Shown here in pieces: positions 39,940 through 48,120 of a DNA stretch of 64,000 bases. The stretch's first letter is position 1. Every line of letters starts with the position of its first letter. Origin of the DNA: Myxococcales bacterium (lineage in GTDB: Bacteria > Myxococcota > Myxococcia > Myxococcales > JAJYLH01). The stretch covers positions 1-64,000 of the forward strand of contig JAJYLH010000005.1 in the NCBI GenBank assembly GCA_021787845.1, given 5' to 3'. The notes beneath the pieces were generated by a model. That model worked only from the letters and a program-made list of their open reading frames with translations. It had not been told where the DNA came from and searched no databases. The position numbers and the translations under genes were made by a program.

Positions 39940-40494
39940 ATGACCGCGTTGAAAGCGCTGTACCGCCGCCTCTGCCGTTCCTCCAACGCCGAGCTGGAGA
40001 AAATCCTCGCCGCCGGCGCGCTCCCCGACGCGACCCAGCTCGCCGGATGGGAGTTCTACGGATACAACACCGGCGCCATCGCCGGACCGCTCGGGATCCG
40101 CAAGTTCAAGAAGGGCTTCTACCGCCGCGAGAACGGCCGCACGCCGGTCGGGGGCTACAACTGCAAGGTCCGCCCGACGCCGCTCGACGGGCCGTGGGTC
40201 AACGGCGGCGCAGGCGGCGCCTACCAGGGCTACTACGACGTGAGACCGCCGCCGGAGGGCTCGCCGATCGCCGAGCACCCGAACGCGCTCTACCTCGACT
40301 ACGGCTCCGACCCGACGAACTCCTTCTTCTCCGGCAGCTTCCTGCGGGACTTCCTCGTGCAGCCCGACCCCCAAGAGCCCGACGTGCTGCTCGGCAAGGC
40401 GTACGCCAAGGTCGGACCGCTCGTGCTCCCGGTCTCCTTCTTCGTCCTCCAGCGCGCGAACCCGGTGACCCAGCCGGCGTCCTTCCTCCACTGA
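39940..40494 (+). CDS. Conserved hypothetical protein of a myxobacterial type
   Basis: 184 residues without signal peptide. The stretch LAGWEFYGYNTGAIAGPLGI then RKFKKGFYR, with the later VGGYNCKVRPTPLDGPW and HPNALYLDYGSDPTN, suggests a single compact beta-rich (calycin-like) domain. I recall similar unannotated proteins from myxobacteria but cannot give a family name. TATCTT ends 7 nt before the ATG with no Shine-Dalgarno. The stop overlaps the next start (TGATG). Confidence 0.7.
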   Translation: MTALKALYRRLCRSSNAELEKILAAGALPDATQLAGWEFYGYNTGAIAGPLGIRKFKKGFYRRENGRTPVGGYNCKVRPTPLDGPWVNGGAGGAYQGYYDVRPPPEGSPIAEHPNALYLDYGSDPTNSFFSGSFLRDFLVQPDPQEPDVLLGKAYAKVGPLVLPVSFFVLQRANPVTQPASFLH

Positions 40495-41429
40495 TGATGA
40501 ACTGGCCGCGAGCGCTTTCGGAAGGCGTGCGGACCGCGACGCGGCAGGGGCGGCTCGTCATCCCGCTCGCGATCGCCGAGCTGTGCGCGATTCTCCTCGC
40601 GATGGCGCCGCGGCTCTTCGTGTCGGCGCGCATCCTCGCTGCCGTGCACGCGCTGGCGCAGCCGACCTCCGCCGCGGGGGCTCTCGCCGGCGTCCTCGAC
40701 GCGGCCGCCGATCCGTCGACCTGGGTGATCGTCGCGCTCGGCGCGGCCGCCGCGCTCGCCGGCGCCTTCCTCGTGCGGACGGTGGTCGAGGCGGGCGCGC
40801 TGGGACCGGTGGCGGAGCAGCTCGGGCGCGCCGCTCCCGTCGAGCCCGATGCCTTCCTGCCGTCGGTCCTCGGGCACACCGCGCGCTACCTCGCGACCCG
40901 CACGCTGGCGATGCTCCTCGAGCTGTTCGCGCTCGTCTGCATCGGCGGCGCAGTCGTCTCGGGCATGCGGATGATGCGGACGACGCCCGGTGTCGGCGCG
41001 GCCTTCGCGATGACCCTCGCGACGCTCTCGGTCCTCGCCCTGCCGTTCACGCTCGCGGCGCTCGAGGTCGGCTTCGCCCGCAGCGTCTTGCTCGGGGAAT
41101 CGCCGGTCGCCGCGCTCGCTGGCGGGTTCGCCATCGCCGTCAAGCGCTGGGAGGCGCTGGTGCCCGCCTGGGCCGCCTACGCCATCGCGGATGGCGCGGT
41201 GGTCTTCGCGCTCGTCGTCGCCGACATCGCGATCGCCGCCGCGGCACCCGGGAGCGCTGCCGGCTTACTCCTGCTTCTGCCCGTGGCCGCCGCCCTCTTC
41301 GCCTTCGCGTACGCCCGGGGAGCGGTGTCGCTCGCGCGGCTCGCCACCCTTGCCGCCTTCGTCGGCGAAGACGAGGGGACCTATCCGCCCGCGCCCGAGC
41401 CGGTCTTCCAAGCGGTCGCGGTCGCCTGA
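40494..41429 (+). CDS. Multipass membrane protein of unknown function
   Basis: 311 residues with about six hydrophobic helices (LVIPLAIAELCAILLAMAP, WVIVALGAAAALAGAFLV, LAMLLELFALVCIGGAVVSG and others), Ala-rich. The pattern of an amphipathic start (MMNWPRALSEGVRTATRQGR) and paired helices resembles DUF7847-like glycerophosphoryl-membrane proteins, but this is only a resemblance. Translation is coupled to the upstream gene. Confidence 0.7.
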   Translation: MMNWPRALSEGVRTATRQGRLVIPLAIAELCAILLAMAPRLFVSARILAAVHALAQPTSAAGALAGVLDAAADPSTWVIVALGAAAALAGAFLVRTVVEAGALGPVAEQLGRAAPVEPDAFLPSVLGHTARYLATRTLAMLLELFALVCIGGAVVSGMRMMRTTPGVGAAFAMTLATLSVLALPFTLAALEVGFARSVLLGESPVAALAGGFAIAVKRWEALVPAWAAYAIADGAVVFALVVADIAIAAAAPGSAAGLLLLLPVAAALFAFAYARGAVSLARLATLAAFVGEDEGTYPPAPEPVFQAVAVA

Positions 41430-41480
41430 GCTACGCCGAGCTTTGCCGACTGCGCGACGCGGGATTGCCCTGCGCGCGCC

Positions 41481-41530
41481 ATCAGACCGATCGGTCGGAT
41501 CGGTCGGATCGGTCCGATCGGTCCGATCGG
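41481..41530. repeat. GATCGGACC hairpin repeat (family B), locus 9
   Basis: ATCAGACCGATCGGTCGG followed by repeated GGTCCGATC blocks; starts 52 nt after the membrane protein stop. Confidence 0.8.
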
Positions 41531-41627
41531 CGCAGCGCCAGCGCAACGTTCTTTGAGCCAACGACCCGAAGTCGCCTACCATTCGCGGGTCGGCGCCGAC
41601 CTTGGCGTCGCGCCCGAGGACGGTTCC

Positions 41628-42557
41628 ATGGCGAAGGTGCCGGTCGTCAACCTGAGGGACTTCACCCACGGTTCGGCCGCCGAGCGGGAGCGCTTCATCC
41701 AGGCGTTCGGCGACGGACTCCAGGGCCTCGGCCCGGTCGCGGTCGAAGGGCACCAGGTTCCCATCGACCTGACCCACCGGGTCTTCGAGCTGGCCGCGCA
41801 GTTCTTCGCGCTTCCCGACGAGAGCAAGCGCCGCTACATCGTCGAAGGCGGCGGCGGCGAGCGCGGCTACACCGCCTTCGGGCAAGAACGCGCCGTCGGC
41901 GCCCGCACCAACGACCTCAAGGAGTTCTGGCACGTCGGGCAGGAGCGCTCCTCCGAGGCCGGCCCGCAGAACCTCTGGCCGCGCGAGCTGCCGACCTTCC
42001 GCCACACGGTGCTCGCCATCTACCGCGCGCTGGAGGAGTGCGCGCTCGACCTGCTCCGGGCGCTGGCGGCTTACCTCCGCCTCCCGGAGCCCTATTTTGC
42101 GGACATGGCCCGCGGCGGCGAGAGCATCCTGCGCATCGCCCACTACCCGCCGGTGCGCGACGCCCCTGAGAACGCCGTCCGCGCCGCCGAGCACGCCAAC
42201 ATCAACCTCCTCACCCTGCGCTGCGAGGCCTCGACCGGCGGCCTCGAGGTCCACGCCCGCGACGGACAGTGGCTGCCCATCCGCTCCCAGGAAGGACAGA
42301 TCGTCTGCGATGCCGGCGACATGCTGGCCGTCGTCACCAACGGCGTGATTTCCTCGACCACCCACCGGGTGACGAACCCGCCGCAAGGCGAGAACAAGTC
42401 GCGCTACTCGATGCCGTTCTTCGTCCACCCGCGCCCGGACGTGCTGCTCGCCCCGGCGCCGACCACCGTCGGGCCCGAGGGGCCGAAGTTCGCGCCGATT
42501 CTCGCGCACGACTTCCTGACCGAGCGGCTCAAGCAGATCGGCCTGCTCGGAGTGTGA
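41628..42557 (+). CDS. 2OG-Fe(II) oxygenase superfamily protein, isopenicillin-N-synthase type
   Basis: 309 residues. The N-terminal DIOX_N domain begins KVPVVNLRDFTHG. The C-terminal double-stranded beta-helix has AAEHANINLLTLR, the second histidine in SSTTHRVTNPP (H246) and RYS (R259, S261) for the 2-oxoacid carboxylate. In active relatives the first motif is HxD; here it is H189-A-N191, so the iron carboxylate ligand is Asn. GAGGA lies 7 nt before the ATG. The enzyme may be inactive, use a different chemistry, or have a binding role. No biosynthetic gene cluster surrounds it. Confidence 0.82.
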   Translation: MAKVPVVNLRDFTHGSAAERERFIQAFGDGLQGLGPVAVEGHQVPIDLTHRVFELAAQFFALPDESKRRYIVEGGGGERGYTAFGQERAVGARTNDLKEFWHVGQERSSEAGPQNLWPRELPTFRHTVLAIYRALEECALDLLRALAAYLRLPEPYFADMARGGESILRIAHYPPVRDAPENAVRAAEHANINLLTLRCEASTGGLEVHARDGQWLPIRSQEGQIVCDAGDMLAVVTNGVISSTTHRVTNPPQGENKSRYSMPFFVHPRPDVLLAPAPTTVGPEGPKFAPILAHDFLTERLKQIGLLGV

Positions 42558-42605
42558 GCCCGGTTCGGCCGGCGACTCCCGGCGCCGCGGCCGCGTCGGA
42601 CGCGC

Positions 42606-42643
42606 ATCGGACCGATCGGACCGATCGGACCGATCGGTCCGAT
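42606..42643. repeat. GATCGGACC hairpin repeat (family B), locus 10
   Basis: Blocks CGGACCGATCGGACCGATCG then GGTCCGATG; 49 nt after the oxygenase stop and 31 nt from the PAP2 stop, between convergent genes. Confidence 0.8.
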
Positions 42644-42673
42644 GCGACTGACGACGGGCGGCCGCGCTCCCGC

Positions 42674-43456
42674 TCAGCTTCCGGCGTGGAGGCTCGGAAT
42701 CACGTACCCGGCGAGCGCGCCGACCGCCATGCCCACGAGGACGTCGGTCGCCCAGTGCTTGTCCGCCGCGATGCGCATCAGGCTCGCGACGACGCCGAGC
42801 GGAACCAGAATCGCGTAGCCGATTCTGCGCCCGGTCCGGAGCTCGACGAGGCGGGACGCCGCGACGGTCAAGGACAGCGCTGCCGCTGAGTGGCCAGAGA
42901 AGAAGGAAAGGTTGTCGTCCGCTGCTCCGACACTTTGGTGGTAGTCGGCGGCGTAGGGGGCGTCGAAGGCCGCGAAGGGGCGCTGGCGAGCCGCGACGAA
43001 CTTCACGAGCTGGTCGACCAGCGCCGCGGCGAGCAGGCTCTCGGCCATGATTCCCGCGTCGTCCGCGAACGGGCGGTCGAGCCTTTCCTGGTGCCCGACC
43101 GTCCAATCGAGCGCGAGCGACGCCAGGGGCACGACGCCGAAGACCGTCACGTCGCTCACCCGCGACCAGGTCGGGGGAGACAATCCGCGTCCGACCAGCG
43201 CCGAGCGAATCGCCCGGTCGAACCCGTTCACGGTGACGTTGCCGGCCTGGTCGCGCTCGCACCAGCGGCAGGTGACGGGGACCAGCCGGCTCTTGAGCGC
43301 CTCGCTCCCGATCCACACCGCCGCCGCCGCGCCGATGAGCGGCAGCTCTACCACCGGCCGGGTGCGCAGCGGCTTTTTTTCCGCCGACTGCGCCGACGCC
43401 GACGCGCCAACCGTCAGGATGGAAATCAGGATCGCTGCCGCCGGCCGGCAACGCAT
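42674..43456 (-). CDS. PAP2-family membrane phosphatase
   Basis: 260 residues with an N-terminal signal-like helix. The three PAP2 motifs are KFVAARQRP (KxxxxxxRP), SFFSGHSA (a PSGH variant with Phe), and RIAADKHWATDVLVG (the nucleophilic His and Asp). The family hydrolyses phosphatidic acid, undecaprenyl diphosphate or similar lipids at the outer face of the membrane. The start is coupled to DUF1844 upstream by TGATG. Confidence 0.85.
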   Translation of the reverse strand: MRCRPAAAILISILTVGASASAQSAEKKPLRTRPVVELPLIGAAAAVWIGSEALKSRLVPVTCRWCERDQAGNVTVNGFDRAIRSALVGRGLSPPTWSRVSDVTVFGVVPLASLALDWTVGHQERLDRPFADDAGIMAESLLAAALVDQLVKFVAARQRPFAAFDAPYAADYHQSVGAADDNLSFFSGHSAAALSLTVAASRLVELRTGRRIGYAILVPLGVVASLMRIAADKHWATDVLVGMAVGALAGYVIPSLHAGS

Positions 43457-43737
43457 CAGGCTTGCTTTTGCGCTTCCACGAACTTGACCCGCAGGTCGTA
43501 CAAGAGCGCGTCGAAGAATCTCGCCTCGTCCTCGGTCAGATTCCCGCGCGTCTTCTCCTTCAAGAGGCCCAAGAGGTCGATGGTCTGCCGGGCGGCCGCC
43601 AGGTCCTTCTTCGTCTCGTTGGTCTCCGGGTTCGGCGCCGCGCCCATCTGGATCAGCGCGGTCGAGCCCAACGAGAGCGCGAAGGTCGTGAAGTCCAGTG
43701 GCGGCGCAGCCGCTCCCATCGCCTCCGGTTCCGCCAT
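43456..43737 (-). CDS. DUF1844 protein
   Basis: 93 residues. LDFTTFALSLGSTALIQMGA then KKDLAAARQTIDLLGLLKEK and LTEDEARFFDALLYDLR match the DUF1844 family, a short helical protein common in Myxococcota and relatives whose function is not known. GGAGG is 6 nt before the ATG at 43737 (an earlier ATG at 43743 overlaps the Shine-Dalgarno). The stop overlaps the PAP2 start. Confidence 0.9.
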   Translation of the reverse strand: MAEPEAMGAAAPPLDFTTFALSLGSTALIQMGAAPNPETNETKKDLAAARQTIDLLGLLKEKTRGNLTEDEARFFDALLYDLRVKFVEAQKQA

Positions 43738-43769
43738 CCGCATCCTCCGCGACCGCTCGGCTCATCCGC

Positions 43770-45134
43770 TCAATAGAAGTCGAGCGGAATCTCCTCGAGC
43801 TGGAAGCCCCGCTGGACGAGCAGCACCGCTATCCCCGAGCGGCGCGCGTGCGCCACCGCCACCCGGAAGTCGGCGAGCCGGGTCACCTCGACCGAGTTGA
43901 CCGCCCGGATGACGTCGCCGGGCGCGAGGCCGGCCGCTTCCGCCGCGCTCCCCCGGCGCACCACCCGCACCGCCACCGCCGAGGCGCTGGCGATTTGCAG
44001 CCGCTGGGCCGCGTAGCCGCTCACCTCGGCCACCGCCGCGCCGATCTTGCGCGCGAAGAGCGCCTCCGCTCGCTTGAGCGGGAACGCCACCGCGGTCAGG
44101 GTGACGTTGCGCTGGTCGCCGCCCCGGTCGACCTGGAGCACCGCCTGCTGCCCGACCCCGACGTCGCGCAGGTCGTAGAGCAGGTCGTCCGCGTCGCGGA
44201 CCGGCTGGTCCTGGACGCTCGTGATGACGTCGCCGACCTTCAGCCCGGCGAAGGCGGCCGGGCTGTGCGGCTCGAGGGCGACGATGCTCGCGCCGTCTTT
44301 CGTGTCCACGCCCAGGGACTGGGCGATGGCGCCGGTCACCGTCTGGACGTCGAGGCCGAAGTAGGCCTGCTTGCCGCTCGCGTTCCGGATCAGGTCGAGC
44401 GCCACGCGTTTCGCCCGCTGAATCGGCACCGCGAAGCCCGTGCGCCCGCCGCTCGACAGGCCGGTGATGACGCCCATCACCTCGCCGTCGCCGTTCACCA
44501 GCGGCCCTCCGGCGTTCCCCGGGTCGATGTCGGCGTCGGTCTCGAGGAGGTCGTGATAGGTGCGCGGGCCGATCCGGACGGTCCGATGCGCGCCGCTGAC
44601 CACCCCCACCGTCGCCGTCCTGGTCTTCGGCAGGGGGTTGCCCATCGCGATGGCGGTCTCCCCCAGCATCACGTCGTCGCTCGCCTGCATCAAGGCGTAC
44701 GGGAACGTCGCCCCGTCGATCTTCAACAGCGCGAGGTCGGTCTCCGGCTCCGTTCCCACCACCCGCGCCACGTAGTCCTGGCTGCCGCCGATGATGACGT
44801 GCAGCCTGGACCCGCGCGAGATGACGCGATAGCTCGTGATGACGTAGCCGGACGGGTCGATCAACGTCCCCGAGCCCAAGGGGTGCAGCCCCCCGGCATC
44901 GCCGCCGTACCCCTGGAGCGCGTAATAAGCGTCGGACGCGTCGTCGAAGGCGTCGCGGGCCGCCGGCCGGACCATCTGCTCGGTGGCCAGGTGGACCACC
45001 GAGTCGGTCACCCGCTCGATGGCGTAGACGGTGCGGGTCTTGCGGGTCGAGGTCTGAGCCGCCCTCGCCGTGCCCGACGCGCCGAGCACGAGAAGCGAGG
45101 CCAGCACGGCCGCCGTGCGAAGAAGCTTGGGCAT
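43770..45134 (-). CDS. HtrA/DegP-like PDZ protein lacking catalytic His and Ser
   Basis: 454 residues: signal peptide (MPKLLRTAAVLASLLVLGASGTARA), trypsin-like domain and two PDZ domains (about 265-350 and 365-450, GDVITSVQDQPVRDAD, GDVIRAVNSVEVTRLAD). The His motif, usually TNxHV, reads TSYRVI with Arg at 103. The Asp is kept (ETDLALL, D133). The nucleophile motif GNSGGPL reads GNAGGPL with Ala at 208. The fold should be kept but not the proteolysis, so it is a pseudoprotease, possibly a chaperone-like binder of envelope proteins. It lies after a 58-residue conserved small protein and before DUF1844 and PAP2. Confidence 0.88.
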   Translation of the reverse strand: MPKLLRTAAVLASLLVLGASGTARAAQTSTRKTRTVYAIERVTDSVVHLATEQMVRPAARDAFDDASDAYYALQGYGGDAGGLHPLGSGTLIDPSGYVITSYRVISRGSRLHVIIGGSQDYVARVVGTEPETDLALLKIDGATFPYALMQASDDVMLGETAIAMGNPLPKTRTATVGVVSGAHRTVRIGPRTYHDLLETDADIDPGNAGGPLVNGDGEVMGVITGLSSGGRTGFAVPIQRAKRVALDLIRNASGKQAYFGLDVQTVTGAIAQSLGVDTKDGASIVALEPHSPAAFAGLKVGDVITSVQDQPVRDADDLLYDLRDVGVGQQAVLQVDRGGDQRNVTLTAVAFPLKRAEALFARKIGAAVAEVSGYAAQRLQIASASAVAVRVVRRGSAAEAAGLAPGDVIRAVNSVEVTRLADFRVAVAHARRSGIAVLLVQRGFQLEEIPLDFY

Positions 45135-45188
45135 CTGTCTCGAGTCTCGTCGGCTGCGAGCCGTTGGAGGGCCCATCCTACCAAGCCC

Positions 45189-45365
45189 CTAACGCGATGG
45201 TGTTCGGTCGCTCTCGGGCTGCTGGACCTCGACGGGCAACGCCTCCTCGTTCCGGTCGGGAAGCGCCTTGAGGTGCTTCTCCAGGTCCTTCTCCGTGAGC
45301 ACGCCGCGGGCGAGGTAGCGGGCCTGGGTGCGCTTGTCGAGGTACTTGGGGGGGATCTCCGACAT
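45189..45365 (-). CDS. Small conserved protein, 58 residues
   Basis: MSEIPPKYLDKRTQARYLAR then GVLTEKDLEKHLKALPDRNE and a short acidic tail. AAGGAG lies 8 nt before the start. It is soluble, charged and helical. It sits 54 nt upstream of the HtrA-like gene on the same strand, so the two may be co-expressed. Function unknown. Confidence 0.7.
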   Translation of the reverse strand: MSEIPPKYLDKRTQARYLARGVLTEKDLEKHLKALPDRNEEALPVEVQQPESDRTPSR

Positions 45366-45587
45366 CGATCGGGCTCCTTGAGCGGCTCCGGGAACCATCC
45401 GCGCGCCGGGAGAAAGGCCGGCCGCCAGCGGACGAACGGGCCGAGAAAACGCCGGCGAACCTAGCGCGCGCCGCGCCAGCGCGTCAACGAGGTCCCGGCG
45501 CGACGCCAGAGCGTGAGGACGGCTCACCGAGTCGAAGCACGTCGCTCGAGCTCCCGCCCGCTCGTCCTGAGCGCCCGTCGAACGAAG

Positions 45588-45715
45588 CATGCCATCCGGT
45601 TGACGCACTTGCCCGACGTTGGAGCCAGGCACGTCGGTGCCCGGGTTGGCTCGGGACGCCGCATCCACCCGGACATTGACATGTCCGGCTCCAAGTGGGT
45701 CAGCCGGATAGGCAT
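45588..45715. repeat. Nested palindromic element, TTGGAGCC family, copy 2
   Basis: The outer arms CATGCCATCCGGTTGACGCA and, inverted, TGGGTCAGCCGGATAGGCAT enclose the TTGGAGCC...GGCTCCAA pair (45619-45694). The small hairpins are GGCACGTCGGTGCC on the left and GGACATTGACATGTCC on the right, so both differ in sequence from the copy at 3845 yet still pair. Confidence 0.7.
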
Positions 45716-45756
45716 GGAACGAAGCATGCCATCCGGTTGACGCACTTGCCCCGATT

Positions 45757-45833
45757 CTGGAGCCGGACACGTGAGTGTTCGAGTCGGGCACGACGTTCCC
45801 GGCAAACCCGGACGAATACGTGTCCGGCTCCAA
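45757..45833. repeat. Nested palindromic element, TTGGAGCC family, copy 3
   Basis: CTGGAGCCGGACACGTGAGTG on the left and ATACGTGTCCGGCTCCAA on the right. The 35 nt before it (45717-45751) directly repeat 45580-45614, so this copy arose by a tandem duplication of about 137 nt. Confidence 0.7.
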
Positions 45834-46031
45834 GTCCAGCTCCAAGCGCGGCAACCGGCTAGGCCATCGAACGGAGGACGGGCGGTTCGGCCGGCACCGT
45901 GCTCGCGCTTCGAATCCGGCCGACCAGGAGCGGCCGTCCATCTCGACGGAACACCTCCGCCCCTCGGCGTGAGCGGTTCGGAAAGACGTCGCTCGTCGGT
46001 CTGACGCGGAACCTCGGTAGAGTCTTCGTTC

Positions 46032-46736
46032 GTGAAGACGGACGACCCGCGCTGGTTCGGCCTCTACGGCATCGTCGGCGCCGACGAGGCGCCCACGCCC
46101 GAAGAGCGGCAGCGCCGCACCCTGGCGCTTGCGGACGCGCTCCTTGGCGCCGGTGTCGGAGTCCTCCAGCTCCGGGACAAGGTCTCCGACGGGCGAGAGC
46201 TGGTTCGGACCGCGCGCCTGCTCGTCACGCGCGCGCACACCAAGGGGGCGCTCTTTCTGGTGAACGACCGCCTCGACGTGGCGCTCATCGCCGGCGCGGA
46301 CGGCGTGCACTTGGGCCAGGACGATCTGCCGGTCGAAGAGGTCGCGGTCGTCCTCCGGGCGCTCGGGCGCGACCGCGAGAAGCTCATCGTCGGCCTGTCG
46401 ACCCACGACCTGGACGAAGTCCGCACCGGCGTCGAGCAACGGGCGGACTACCTCGGCTTCGGTCCGATTTTCCCAACCGCGACCAAGGCCAGCGGGCGCG
46501 CTCCCCGTGGGCCCTCCCGGCTGGCGGAAGCGGTTCGGATGGCAGGAGCGGTGCCGGTCATCGCGATCGGCGGCATCGGCCTTGCGAACGTGGCGGCGGT
46601 GGCCGGCGCCGGAGCGAAGATGGCGGCGGTGATTTCGGACGTTTCCGGCGCCGCCGACCCGCTCGCGCGGGCCCAGGCCATCCAGGCGCGGTTCGAAAGC
46701 GCGGCCGCTTGCGCCCGCCCGCGGCCGGGCGGCTGA
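46032..46736 (+). CDS. thiE: Thiamine-phosphate synthase
   Basis: 234 residues, GTG start. Joins the HMP-PP and HET-P moieties to thiamine phosphate. TIM-barrel marks: GVLQLRDK, FLVNDRLDVALIAGADGVHL then GQDDLP, GLSTHDLDEV, DYLGFGPIFPTATK and VIAIGGIGLANV. TAGAGT ends 8 nt before the start with no Shine-Dalgarno, consistent with a leaderless mRNA; no TPP riboswitch is seen upstream. No other thi gene is adjacent. Its product supplies cofactor for enzymes such as the E1 of the operon at 53053. Confidence 0.93.
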   Translation: MKTDDPRWFGLYGIVGADEAPTPEERQRRTLALADALLGAGVGVLQLRDKVSDGRELVRTARLLVTRAHTKGALFLVNDRLDVALIAGADGVHLGQDDLPVEEVAVVLRALGRDREKLIVGLSTHDLDEVRTGVEQRADYLGFGPIFPTATKASGRAPRGPSRLAEAVRMAGAVPVIAIGGIGLANVAAVAGAGAKMAAVISDVSGAADPLARAQAIQARFESAAACARPRPGG

Positions 46737-46826
46737 GTGCCCGGAAAGGAATTGACTCGAGCAAGTTCGTTCCCGCTGATCCCGAACGCGGTCGAGGGAT
46801 GACGGAAACACCGGGGACCGCTCGAC

Positions 46827-46883
46827 CTTCGACGAAGCTCATCCTGAGCTTGCCGAAGGGCTCAGGGTGAGCGGTCCCGGGCT
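46827..46883. repeat. Family D repeat downstream of thiE
   Basis: CGACCTTCGACGAAGCTCAT then CCTGAGCTTGCCGAAGGGCT and CAGGGTGAGCGGT; an inverted pair with a short loop, 90 nt after the thiE stop. A widespread repeat type, similar to the others in this window. Confidence 0.6.
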
Positions 46884-47005
46884 CCACGGCTTGCCCAACC
46901 AGTTGTTCTCCTGCGGCCGCTGAGCTCGACGTTCACCGCCCGACCGCGTCCGGCGGCTGTCCATACGGCACCAGCGTGCGCACGTTCCCTTCCGGGGGTG
47001 GCGCG

Positions 47006-47971
47006 ATGCGCAAGCTCGGCGCGCTCGTGGCGCTGATCGTCGGCTGCGCGGCACCGGTGCCGGTCGGCGTCTATCGGATGCCCATCCAGACCGGCCAGAA
47101 GAGCGTCACGCTCAAGACCTTTCTCGTCCGCCAGGAAGACGCCGACCTCGTGCTCTACGACGCGAGCGACGGCCGCGAGTTCGCCCACGGCGCCACCCGT
47201 TTCGACTGGAGCGGCAGCCCCCTGCCGTACCAGATGAGCTCCGGCGCCTACCCCTTCAGCTTCTACTTGCGCGACGGCGTCATCGAAGAGGCGGGCACCC
47301 CTCCCTTCGCGACGATTCCCGACCCGCCGCTCGCGCCGAAGGGCACCTCGGTCACACGGGTGACGCTGGTCAGCGGCAGCGATTCCGTGGTGCTCGACAG
47401 CGTGAACGGCTACCTGTTCGCCGACGCCGCGCACCGGCAGCCCGCGCTGTCCGAGACCGCCGGGCCGCTCGCCATCCTCGACTCCTTCAGCGGCGGCGGG
47501 CTCTTCCTCCCGGCGGATCCGACCCGGGCCTCGACCTGGCACGACGCGCTCTCGACCGCCGTGCCGCCGGACGCGACCAAACCCCTCGAGTGCGCTTCCC
47601 CTCTCGTCAGCAGCTACCGCGTGGTCGGCCTGGAAGCGGTCGACGTGCCCGCCGGACATTTCCAAGCGCTGCACCTGAACGAGGTGATCGACTCGTGCCT
47701 TCGCCTGTCGCCGACGGACGTGAAGGTCTATCTGGTCGACCGGTGGCTCGCGAGCGGCGTCGGGCCGGTCCAGCTCAGCTACCAGGCGAGCGACGGGAGG
47801 GTGCGTGAATACCGGCTGGTGCGTGCCGACGTTCGCCCCGGCTCGACCGCGCTCTGGCCGCTCGACGCCGGCGACTCGTGGACCTTCGAGGTGCGCGACC
47901 CGTCCGGCGCGGTCGTCGACCCGGGCGCGGTGGTGAAGGTCCAGTCGGCGCGGCAGGTCACGTTTCCGTAG
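47006..47971 (+). CDS. Putative lipoprotein, beta-rich
   Basis: 321 residues. Signal MRKLGALVALIVGCAAP with lipobox IVGC. The mature protein consists of beta strands (TLKTFLVRQEDADLVLYDAS, GYLFADAAHRQPAL, VDVPAGHFQALHLNEVIDSC) with no named family. It is likely anchored in the outer membrane by the Lgt/Lsp system encoded in the same window. An alternative ATG at 46976 is disfavoured because it would displace the signal peptide. Confidence 0.7.
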   Translation: MRKLGALVALIVGCAAPVPVGVYRMPIQTGQKSVTLKTFLVRQEDADLVLYDASDGREFAHGATRFDWSGSPLPYQMSSGAYPFSFYLRDGVIEEAGTPPFATIPDPPLAPKGTSVTRVTLVSGSDSVVLDSVNGYLFADAAHRQPALSETAGPLAILDSFSGGGLFLPADPTRASTWHDALSTAVPPDATKPLECASPLVSSYRVVGLEAVDVPAGHFQALHLNEVIDSCLRLSPTDVKVYLVDRWLASGVGPVQLSYQASDGRVREYRLVRADVRPGSTALWPLDAGDSWTFEVRDPSGAVVDPGAVVKVQSARQVTFP

Positions 47972-48020
47972 GCGGGGTCCCCGCCAGTCCTCGCGGCGCT
48001 GGCGTGGACGTGGCTCCGAT

Positions 48021-48060
48021 GTCCGATCGGACCGGTCGGTCGGATCAGTCGGATCGGTCT
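48021..48060. repeat. GATCGGACC hairpin repeat (family B), locus 11
   Basis: Blocks GTCCGATCGGACCGGTCGGT then CGGATCAGTCGGATC; starts 50 nt after the lipoprotein stop. Confidence 0.78.
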
Positions 48061-48120
48061 TTCGCCGCCGTCGAAACGCCGAGCCAGCCACACCCCAACG
48101 TGTGGCATCGTGCGCGACCG

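Noticed and set aside
41628-42557. Part of a beta-lactam or other natural-product cluster
   Set aside because: No NRPS, PKS or tailoring genes are nearby; the neighbours are a membrane protein and a PAP2 phosphatase.
45957-46031. TPP riboswitch before thiE
   Set aside because: No THI-box (CUGAGA) arrangement with the paired stems is visible, and the likely leader is too short.
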